Shown here: positions 7,268 through 13,014 of the stretch, piece after piece
Position numbering within the stretch: the first letter of the stretch is position 1
Layout: every line of letters starts with the position of its first letter
Source: CAIOSQ01 sp044359885
GTDB lineage: Bacteria > Pseudomonadota > Alphaproteobacteria > CACIAM-22H2
Direction: 5' to 3'
Assembly (NCBI GenBank): GCA_044359885.1
Contig: JBIKLI010000042.1
Location: 1-18,267, forward strand
Length of the DNA: 18,267 nt
The notes under the pieces: generated by a model
What the model was told of the DNA's origin: nothing
The model's database searches: none
Seen by the model: only the letters and a program-made list of their open reading frames with translations
Program-made: the position numbers and the translations under genes

Positions 7268-7296
7268 TTGCTCACTTTGTGTAGGTTAGCTACAAA
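7268..7296 (+). promoter_or_regulatory. Candidate promoter for the RpiR-type regulator operon
   Basis: TTGCTC (7268-7273) and TACAAA (7291-7296) are spaced by 17 bp and lie 25 bp upstream of the TTG start at 7322. The whole divergent gap is only 61 bp, so the leftward promoter must overlap this one. I could not pick a clear leftward -10/-35 pair. Confidence 0.45.
7276..7296. promoter_or_regulatory. Inverted repeat, probable RpiR-regulator operator
   Basis: TTTGT (7276-7280) is mirrored by ACAAA (7292-7296). A second, offset pair, TGTAG (7280-7284) and CTACA (7290-7294), sits inside with a 5-nt spacer. The imperfect palindrome lies between the candidate -35 and -10 of the regulator gene and inside the shared divergent gap. 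It would suit autoregulation and control of both operons. Assignment to the adjacent regulator is by position only. Confidence 0.5.
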
Positions 7297-7321
7297 CCGC
7301 CGCGAAGGGGAGCACGATTTC

Positions 7322-8236
7322 TTGACCCGCGCGCAAACGGCCGCCGACGATACGTTATCCGCCCTGTCCCGTGCCAAGCTGCGCCCGGCCGAGCGGCGCG
7401 TCGCGGACATCGTCGCCGCTCGCCAGCGCGAGGTGGCCGCGATGTCGATCGCGCAGCTTGCGGCCAGCGCCGGCGTCAGCGAACCGACCGTTGTCCGGTT
7501 CTGCCGCGCGCTGGGCAGTTCGGGTTTCCCCGAATTCAAGATCCGGCTGGCCGAAGGCCTCGCCTCGGGCACGCCCTGGCTGCATCGCGACGTGGCGATC
7601 GACGATCCCTTCGACGTCGTCGTCGACAAGATCCTGGACTCGACGCAGCGCGCGCTGGCCGATCTGCGGCGGACGATCGACCGCGCGGCGCTGGCCCGCG
7701 CCGTCGACATTCTCGCCGCAGCCCCGCGCATCGAATGCCTGGGTGGCGGCACCGGCAGCGCCATGGCCTATGATGCGCAGATGAAGCTGATGCGACTCGG
7801 CGCGCCCGCGGCCTGGCATCCCGACAGCCATGCCCAGACCATCGCCTGCTCCGGACTTGGCCCCGGCGACGTGGCGCTGATCTTCGGCATCCAGGGCAAT
7901 GCACGCGAATTGCTGCGTGCCGCGAAGACGGCGCGCGCGGCCGGCGCCGCCGTGGTCGGCATCGCCCGCGGCGGCGCGCGTCTCGCCGCGGATTGCGACG
8001 TGTTCCTCGCGGTCGAGACCGCCGAGGACACAGAGATCTACACCCCCTCGCAGTCGCGCATCGCCGTGCTGACCGTGCTGGACATGCTGGCCACCGCCCT
8101 GATGGTACGCCGCGGTCCGGCCGTGCTCGACCGGCTGCGCCGCGCCAAGCTCAGCGTCCACGAGGCCCCGGTGCCGCCGGCTCCCGGACCGCGACGCAAG
8201 CGCGGTCCGCGGGCGCGGCGACCGGCGGTGCGCTGA
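7322..8236 (+). CDS. RpiR/MurR family transcriptional regulator (HTH + SIS)
   Basis: A 304-residue regulator with an N-terminal RpiR-type helix-turn-helix (recognition region about residues 42-66, S-E-P-T-V-V-R-F-C-R) and a C-terminal SIS domain (about 125-260, with GGGTGSA at 141-147 and the PSQSR segment near 242-246). SIS domains usually bind phosphosugars, though RpiR proteins beside amino-acid catabolic genes are also known. The start is taken as TTG at 7322 because AAGGGGAG lies 9 nt upstream. An in-frame ATG at 7259 would overlap the start of the divergent gene and has no ribosome binding site. An Arg/Pro-rich basic tail (residues about 284-304) extends beyond the usual fold and could add nonspecific DNA contacts. 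The gene is 3 bp from the first permease gene, so the regulator and transporter are one transcript. Confidence 0.93.
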   Translation: MTRAQTAADDTLSALSRAKLRPAERRVADIVAARQREVAAMSIAQLAASAGVSEPTVVRFCRALGSSGFPEFKIRLAEGLASGTPWLHRDVAIDDPFDVVVDKILDSTQRALADLRRTIDRAALARAVDILAAAPRIECLGGGTGSAMAYDAQMKLMRLGAPAAWHPDSHAQTIACSGLGPGDVALIFGIQGNARELLRAAKTARAAGAAVVGIARGGARLAADCDVFLAVETAEDTEIYTPSQSRIAVLTVLDMLATALMVRRGPAVLDRLRRAKLSVHEAPVPPAPGPRRKRGPRARRPAVR

Positions 8237-8239
8237 GCC

Positions 8240-9124
8240 ATGAACCCGTCGCGCGTCGGCCCCGCCCAATGGGCGATGATCGCGCCGGTCCAGGCGCTGC
8301 TGCTGGGCGTGATCTTCGTGCCCGCCCTCTACGTGTTCTGGCTCAGTCTCAACAAATCCAGCTTCGGCGTGGCGCCCAGCTTCGTGGGCCTCGCCAACTA
8401 CGCCGAGATCCTCGCCGATCCCTATTTCTGGCGCAGCCTGCGCAACACCGTCGTCGTCGTGCTGCTGGTCGTCCATCTGGAACTGCTGCTGGCGCTGGGG
8501 GCGGCCCTGCTCTTCGCCGGCGGGGTGCCGGCGCGCCGGACGATGATCGCGGTCATGCTGGCGCCCTACGCGATCAGCGAGGTCGCGGCGGTCGTCATGT
8601 GGCGCTTCATGATGGAGCCGCAGGTCGGCATGGTCAGCCGCGGCCTCGCCGCCCTCGGCCTGCCGCAGCTGGAATGGGCGGTCGAGCCGATGCACGGGCT
8701 GCTGCTGGCCGGGCTGCTCAGCGTCTGGCTGCACCTGCCCTTCACCTTCCTGATCCTCTATTCCGCGCGCCTGGCGCTGCCCAACGACCTCTACGAGGCG
8801 GCACGCATCGACGGCGCCAGCCCCTGGCAGCAATGCCGCAGCATCACCCTGCCGCTGCTGGTGCCGGCCATGCTGGTGGCGATGCTGTTCCGCTACGTGT
8901 TCGCCTTCCGGCTGTTCTCGGAGATCTGGCTGATCACCCAGGGCGGTCCGGCGCGGCAGACCGAGGTGATGGCGGTCTATCTCTATCTCGAGGCGTTCCG
9001 CTACAACGAGTTCGGCCTGGCGGCCGCGACCGGCTGGATCATGGTCCTGGCCTCGCTGCTGCTGGCCGTTCCCTATCTGCGCCAGATGTATCGGCGCATG
9101 TTCGCGCCGGAGAGCGCGACGTGA
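8240..9124 (+). CDS. ABC importer permease, MalF/UgpA type
   Basis: A 294-residue inner-membrane permease of a CUT1-type sugar importer, with about six hydrophobic segments starting at residues 13-35. The EAA cytoplasmic loop that docks the ATPase is at 186-208 (EAARIDGASPW then a conserved LPLLVP). The ATG at 8240 follows the regulator stop by 3 nt, so translation is probably coupled. It pairs with the second permease, whose GTG overlaps this gene's stop. No ATP-binding subunit of the MalK/UgpC type is encoded in the window, so the complex would need one from elsewhere. The two leftward-encoded binding proteins are the obvious substrate carriers. Confidence 0.94.
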   Translation: MNPSRVGPAQWAMIAPVQALLLGVIFVPALYVFWLSLNKSSFGVAPSFVGLANYAEILADPYFWRSLRNTVVVVLLVVHLELLLALGAALLFAGGVPARRTMIAVMLAPYAISEVAAVVMWRFMMEPQVGMVSRGLAALGLPQLEWAVEPMHGLLLAGLLSVWLHLPFTFLILYSARLALPNDLYEAARIDGASPWQQCRSITLPLLVPAMLVAMLFRYVFAFRLFSEIWLITQGGPARQTEVMAVYLYLEAFRYNEFGLAAATGWIMVLASLLLAVPYLRQMYRRMFAPESAT

Positions 9125-9951
9125 TCCGCCCCTGGCCGATCCGGCTGCTGCGCCATCTGGCGCTGGCCCTGCTGGTGCTGTGGTCGGCCTTCCCGATCGC
9201 GCTGGTCGTGACGTCGTCGTTCAAGCCGCCGCGCGACATCTTCGTCTACCCGCCGCGCTGGCTGTTCGAGCCGACCTTCGAGAACTACACCGGGCTCGTG
9301 AAGCGCTGGCCCGAGTTCTTCCATCACCTCGCCAACAGCGCGATCGTCGCCGCCGGCGCCACGGTGCTCGCGGTCGGCGCCAGCGCGCTCGCCGCCTATG
9401 TCTATTCGCGCTGGCGGTCGCGGGCGCTGACCCTCACAGCCTTCTTCATGATCTTCATTCGGCTGATCCCGCCGATCGTGATCACGCTGCCGCTGTTCCC
9501 GGCGATCAATCTGCTGGCGCTGAACGACACGCATCTGGTGCTGATCCTGCTCTACGCGACCTTCTTCGTGTCGCTCGGCACGCTGGTGCTGCGCGCCTTC
9601 GTCGACCAGATCCCGCGCGAGCTCGACGAGGCGGCGATGGTCGACGGGGCCGGACCCTTCGCCGTCTTCCGGCGCGTGATCCTGCCGCTCTGCGCCCAGG
9701 GCATGGTCGCGGTCGGCGTCTTCGTCCTTGTCTATGCTTGGAACGAGTTCCTCTTCGCCTTCATCTTCACCACGACCAAGGCGAAGACCGCGCCGCTGAC
9801 GCTGTCGGAGATGACCGGCGCGATCGACGGCGTCGAATGGGGCGTGCTGTTCGCGGCGACGACGCTGCAGCTGGCGCCGATCGTGGCGCTGGTCATCGCG
9901 GCGCAGAAATACCTGATCGCCGGCCTGACCGCCGGCGCGACCAAGGGCTGA
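9121..9951 (+). CDS. ABC importer permease, MalG/UgpE type
   Basis: A 276-residue second permease of the same importer. Hydrophobic segments begin at residues 12-31. The EAA loop lies at 170-192 (EAAMVDGAGPF then VILPL), as in MalG-like proteins. The GTG start at 9121 shares four bases (GTGA) with the TGA of the first permease, a typical translational coupling. The longer open frame upstream is only the shadow of that gene. The C-terminus ends with the usual QKYLIAGLTAGATKG pattern of CUT1 permeases. Two unassigned genes follow 21 bp later on the same strand. Confidence 0.94.
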   Translation: MIRPWPIRLLRHLALALLVLWSAFPIALVVTSSFKPPRDIFVYPPRWLFEPTFENYTGLVKRWPEFFHHLANSAIVAAGATVLAVGASALAAYVYSRWRSRALTLTAFFMIFIRLIPPIVITLPLFPAINLLALNDTHLVLILLYATFFVSLGTLVLRAFVDQIPRELDEAAMVDGAGPFAVFRRVILPLCAQGMVAVGVFVLVYAWNEFLFAFIFTTTKAKTAPLTLSEMTGAIDGVEWGVLFAATTLQLAPIVALVIAAQKYLIAGLTAGATKG

Positions 9952-9972
9952 AGGCCCGGGAAGGAAGAGGCG

Positions 9973-10842
9973 ATGTCCGAGATGCTGCGCGACCTGAGGC
10001 TGGCCGATCCGGCGCTGAGCCGTTTCGATCCGATGCGACGGATCATCTGCCTGGACGATTTCGACCGCGGCTTCTGCGGCTGGACCCAGCTGGTCGGCAA
10101 CTACGAGCACAGCCTGGACTCGATGAACCCCAGCTACCAGCAGCATACCCAGCCGCAGCTCTCCAGCGTCACCCACTGGGACAACGGCACCCATGGCAGC
10201 TGGGACGGGACCTACGCGCTGAAGGTCCAGACGCGGCCGCGCAAGGGGGCCCGCAACGTCGCGGTCAAGCGCCTGACGTTCCGCAAGCCCTGCCCGATCC
10301 GCCTGGAGTTCTATTTCACCTTCAAGCCCGAGGCGACGGAGATGCGCCTGTCCGAGACCGACGTGCGCTCGGTCGGCTTCCTCTACGACCTGCAGGATCC
10401 GCAGGAAGGCGGCAACCGCGTGATGCCCCATCTGCGGTTCCTGAACGCGCAGGACGGCGAGCATGTCCAGAAATGGCAGTTCAAGCGCGTGACCAGCGCC
10501 GTGGTGCCGCTCGGCACCGAGGGCAAGACCGTCACCCATGACCATCTTGCGCCCGATGGCTGGGAGGACCTGCCCGGCGGGCACCAGAAGCTCTGCTACA
10601 ACGAGATCCCGACCAAGGTGAACTGGCACTATTTCCGCTTCGACTTCGACCTCGCGGCGATGCGGATGCTCGAGTTCCAGTGCAACGACCGCGTCTTCGA
10701 CCTGGCCGCCGCCGGACCGATCGTCATGCCGGCGATGCGCAATCTGTGGTGCATGCTCAATCTCGGTCTGTTCGCCGAGACCGACGCCGACAAGCGGACC
10801 CTGTTCTACATCGACTCCGTCTGCCTCTCCGGGGAGTTCTGA
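9973..10842 (+). CDS. Uncharacterized 289-aa protein, predicted beta-sandwich, in transporter operon
   Basis: I do not recognise a function. The 289-residue product has no signal peptide or membrane segment, so it is probably cytoplasmic. It is rich in aromatic residues (for example W37, Y44, W69, W77, Y81, Y114, W219, Y220) and alternating strand-like stretches, among them L-E-F-Y-F-T-F at 111-117 and Y-F-R-F-D-F-D-L at 220-227, suggesting a jelly-roll or concanavalin-like sandwich. It may belong to a Pfam domain of unknown function (DUF6772 comes to mind), but I cannot confirm this. The start is firm: an AGGAAGAGG purine run sits just before the ATG at 9973, 21 bp after the permease stop. 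The next gene begins 2 nt after its stop. A role in handling the imported compound is inferred from context only. Confidence 0.85.
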   Translation: MSEMLRDLRLADPALSRFDPMRRIICLDDFDRGFCGWTQLVGNYEHSLDSMNPSYQQHTQPQLSSVTHWDNGTHGSWDGTYALKVQTRPRKGARNVAVKRLTFRKPCPIRLEFYFTFKPEATEMRLSETDVRSVGFLYDLQDPQEGGNRVMPHLRFLNAQDGEHVQKWQFKRVTSAVVPLGTEGKTVTHDHLAPDGWEDLPGGHQKLCYNEIPTKVNWHYFRFDFDLAAMRMLEFQCNDRVFDLAAAGPIVMPAMRNLWCMLNLGLFAETDADKRTLFYIDSVCLSGEF

Positions 10843-10844
10843 CC

Positions 10845-11183
10845 ATGCTGCCGTACAACGCGACGGCCGTGATCGGCCGCAACGAGGTCTGGACCGGCAA
10901 GTCGGCGAGCGAGCCGATGGAATGCGGCTGGGCGCGCGAAGCGATCGTCTTCCTGCGGGCGCTCGACGCCCCGCGGCGGATCGGCCGGACCCGGGCGCGG
11001 ATCGAGGTCTCGCCCGACGGCATGCACTGGCTGCCTTCGGGCACCAGCTTCGTCCTGCCGGCGCGGCGCGACCAGATCGCGATGGCGCGGCTGACCCATT
11101 TCGGCAACTGGATCCGGGTCGCCGCCGACCTGCCCCGTGGCGCCGCGATCAAGGTCCTGACCACGATCCACCTGAAGGCCTGA
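10845..11183 (+). CDS. Small uncharacterized protein coupled to the 289-aa protein
   Basis: A 112-residue product of unknown function. The ATG at 10845 lies 2 nt after the previous stop, with GGGGAG at 10831-10836 inside the preceding gene as ribosome binding site. There is no signal peptide, membrane segment or obvious catalytic motif. Strand-like stretches around R-A-R-I-E-V-S-P-D-G (50-59) and W-I-R-V-A-A-D-L (87-94), with conserved-looking Trp, Gly and Pro, suggest a compact beta-sandwich like those in ligand-binding or accessory domains. Tight coupling implies it works with, or binds to, the 289-residue protein. It is the last gene of the operon and is followed directly by a strong hairpin. 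Confidence 0.8.
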   Translation: MLPYNATAVIGRNEVWTGKSASEPMECGWAREAIVFLRALDAPRRIGRTRARIEVSPDGMHWLPSGTSFVLPARRDQIAMARLTHFGNWIRVAADLPRGAAIKVLTTIHLKA

Positions 11184-11184
11184 C

Positions 11185-11221
11185 GGCGCGCGGAGCCCGG
11201 GATCCGGCGCTCCGCGACGCC
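11185..11221 (+). terminator. GC-rich hairpin after the transporter operon
   Basis: Two nucleotides after the TGA stop at 11181-11183, GGCGCGCGGAGC (11185-11196) pairs with 11209-11221, with A11217 bulged, giving a 12-bp stem. The loop can itself fold as CCGG-gat-CCGG (11197-11207). There is no T-run afterwards, so it may act as a 3' stabiliser or a weak or Rho-assisted terminator. Confidence 0.5.
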
Positions 11222-11225
11222 GCCC

Positions 11226-11253
11226 TTGAAAATCCGGCCAAGTTCAATAAATG
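11226..11253 (+). promoter_or_regulatory. Candidate promoter of the Gld-like ABC operon
   Basis: TTGAAA (11226-11231) and TAAATG (11248-11253) are separated by 16 bp in the relatively AT-rich part of the 128-bp gap before the ATPase gene. The predicted leader would be about 50 nt, with CAGGGAG as ribosome binding site. Confidence 0.4.
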
Positions 11254-11311
11254 CTGCGCGCCCCCTTGCGCGAGCGGCAGGGTAAATCGCGTTTTTTCAG
11301 GGAGTTGGCTC

Positions 11312-12280
11312 ATGGAGTCGATGGTCGCCATCCGCGGCCTGTGCAAGTCCTTCGGACCGATCCGCGCCGTCGACGACATTTCCTTCGATGTCCGTCGCGG
11401 CGAAGTGCTCGGGTTCCTGGGGCCCAACGGCGCCGGCAAATCGACGACGATGAAGATGATCACCGGCTTCCTGACCCCCAGCGCCGGGACGGCACGCATC
11501 TGCGGCCACGACGTCGCCGCCGCGCCGGTCAAGGCCAAGGCACGGATCGGCTATCTGCCCGAAGGCGCCCCTGCCTATCCCGACATGACGCCGGCCGCGT
11601 TCCTGGGCTTCATCGCGGACATCCGGCGCGTCCCGTCTTCGATACGCCGCAGCCGGATCGATTTCGCGATCGAGCGCACCCAGCTGCGCCAGGTCCTGCA
11701 TCAGCCGATCGAGACCCTGTCCAAGGGATTCAAGCGCCGGGTCGGCCTTGCCCAGGCGATCCTGCACGATCCCGAGGTGCTGATCCTCGACGAGCCGACC
11801 GACGGGCTCGACCCCAACCAGAAACACGAGGTGCGCGGCCTGATCGCCGAGCTGGCGCGGGAAAAGGCGACGATCATCTCGACCCATATCCTCGAAGAAG
11901 TCGACGCCGTCTGCAGTCGCGCCCTGATCATCGCCCAGGGCAAGGTCGTCGCGGACGGGACGCCGCGCGAGCTGGAAGCCCGTTCGCGCTGGCACAACGC
12001 CGTGACGATGGTGCTGCCCGTCGCCCGGGTCGAGGGGCTGCGCGCGGCGCTGGGCGGCTGCGCCGCCGTCGCGGCAGTCGACGAAGGCGGCGTGCAGGGC
12101 GGGCTTGCCCGGCTGACCGCCTTCCCGAAGGTCGGCGCCGATCTTGTCGCCGCGCTGGGTCCGATCGGGCGCGATCCGGCCCACGCGATCGAGGAGATCC
12201 GGGTCGAGCGCGGCCGCCTCGACGAGGTCTTTCGCCAGGTCACCACCCGTCCCGACCGCGCCCCGAGGGCCGCCGCATGA
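11312..12280 (+). CDS. ABC-2 type transporter ATPase, GldA-like
   Basis: A 322-residue ATP-binding subunit. Walker A is GPNGAGKST (37-45), the signature is LSKGFKRR (135-142), Walker B is VLILDEP (155-161) and the switch His is H191. Residues after about 225 form the extra C-terminal region common in exporter ATPases of this class. The ATG at 11312 is preceded by AGGGAG with a 7-nt spacer. Its stop overlaps the permease start (ATGA at 12277-12280). The gene set that follows (permease, GldG-like, DUF4340-type) is the Gld-like cassette found in many non-gliding proteobacteria, with unknown substrate. Because it belongs to an export-type system, it is unlikely to power the CUT1 importer upstream. 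Confidence 0.93.
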   Translation: MESMVAIRGLCKSFGPIRAVDDISFDVRRGEVLGFLGPNGAGKSTTMKMITGFLTPSAGTARICGHDVAAAPVKAKARIGYLPEGAPAYPDMTPAAFLGFIADIRRVPSSIRRSRIDFAIERTQLRQVLHQPIETLSKGFKRRVGLAQAILHDPEVLILDEPTDGLDPNQKHEVRGLIAELAREKATIISTHILEEVDAVCSRALIIAQGKVVADGTPRELEARSRWHNAVTMVLPVARVEGLRAALGGCAAVAAVDEGGVQGGLARLTAFPKVGADLVAALGPIGRDPAHAIEEIRVERGRLDEVFRQVTTRPDRAPRAAA

Positions 12281-13011
12281 GCCAGACATTCACGATCTTC
12301 CGGCGCGAATTCGCCGGCTATTTCGCGACCCCCGTCGCCTACGTCTTCCTGATCATCTTCCTGGTCTTCGCCGCGACGCTGACCTTCCAGCTCGGCAATT
12401 TCTTCGAGCGCGGGCAGGCCGACCTCGCCTCTTTCTTCATGTGGCATCCCTGGCTCTATCTGTTCCTGATCCCGGCGATCGCGATGCGCCTGTGGTCCGA
12501 GGAACGCAAGCAGGGGACGATCGAACTGTTCCTGACCTTGCCGATCGGGCTCGCCCAGGCCGTGCTGGGCAAGTTCCTGGCCGCCTGGGCCTTCACGGGC
12601 GTGGCGCTGGCCCTGACCTTCCCGATCTGGGTGACGGTCAATTATCTCGGCGCGCCCGACAACGGTACGATCATGACGGGCTATGCCGGCAGCTTCCTGC
12701 TCGCCGGCGGCATCCTCGCCATCGGCGCCTGCATCTCGGCCACGACCAAGAGCCAGGTCGTCGCCTTCGTCCTGACCGCCGCCGTCGCCTTCCTGTTCAC
12801 GGTCAGCGGATCGTCGGTGGTGCTGACCTTCGTGTCCGGCTGGGCGCCGGAGTGGCTGACCGAGACCGTCAGATCGTTCAGCTTTCTCACCCATTTCAAC
12901 GCGATGAACCGCGGCGTGATCGACGCGAAGGACCTGTTCTTCTTCGGCTCGCTGATCGCGCTGTTCCTGTTCGCGAACGCGATCGTCGTCGATCTCAAGA
13001 AGGCGGGCTGA
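12277..13011 (+). CDS. ABC-2 type transporter permease, GldF-like
   Basis: A 244-residue inner-membrane protein with about six hydrophobic segments (first about 18-36, last about 225-240). The conserved M-R-L-W-S-E-E-R-K-Q-G-T-I-E block near residues 69-82 is typical of the ABC-2/GldF family. The ATG at 12277 overlaps the ATPase stop by four bases, and the GldG-like gene begins 3 nt after its stop, so all are co-translated. It forms the membrane channel of the complex powered by the preceding ATPase. Confidence 0.93.
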   Translation: MSQTFTIFRREFAGYFATPVAYVFLIIFLVFAATLTFQLGNFFERGQADLASFFMWHPWLYLFLIPAIAMRLWSEERKQGTIELFLTLPIGLAQAVLGKFLAAWAFTGVALALTFPIWVTVNYLGAPDNGTIMTGYAGSFLLAGGILAIGACISATTKSQVVAFVLTAAVAFLFTVSGSSVVLTFVSGWAPEWLTETVRSFSFLTHFNAMNRGVIDAKDLFFFGSLIALFLFANAIVVDLKKAG

Positions 13012-13014
13012 TCC

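Noticed and set aside
7259..7321. Upstream in-frame ATG (7259) as start of the RpiR-type regulator
   Set aside because: It would overlap the divergent gene's start and consume the whole control region, with no ribosome binding site. TTG at 7322 has AAGGGGAG upstream.
7355..8833. 492-codon minus-strand frame antisense to the regulator and first permease
   Set aside because: No recognisable motif and no ribosome binding site context, and it lies opposite two certain genes.
9073..10629. 518-codon minus-strand frame over the second permease and the unknown 289-aa gene
   Set aside because: Shadow composition rich in Arg, Asp and Gln; the plus-strand frames have proper starts, spacing and operon coupling.
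11312..12280. ATPase at the right end as the missing importer ATPase
   Set aside because: It is coupled by an ATGA overlap to an ABC-2/GldF-type permease, has its own promoter-like region, and lacks the MalK-type C-terminal regulatory domain.
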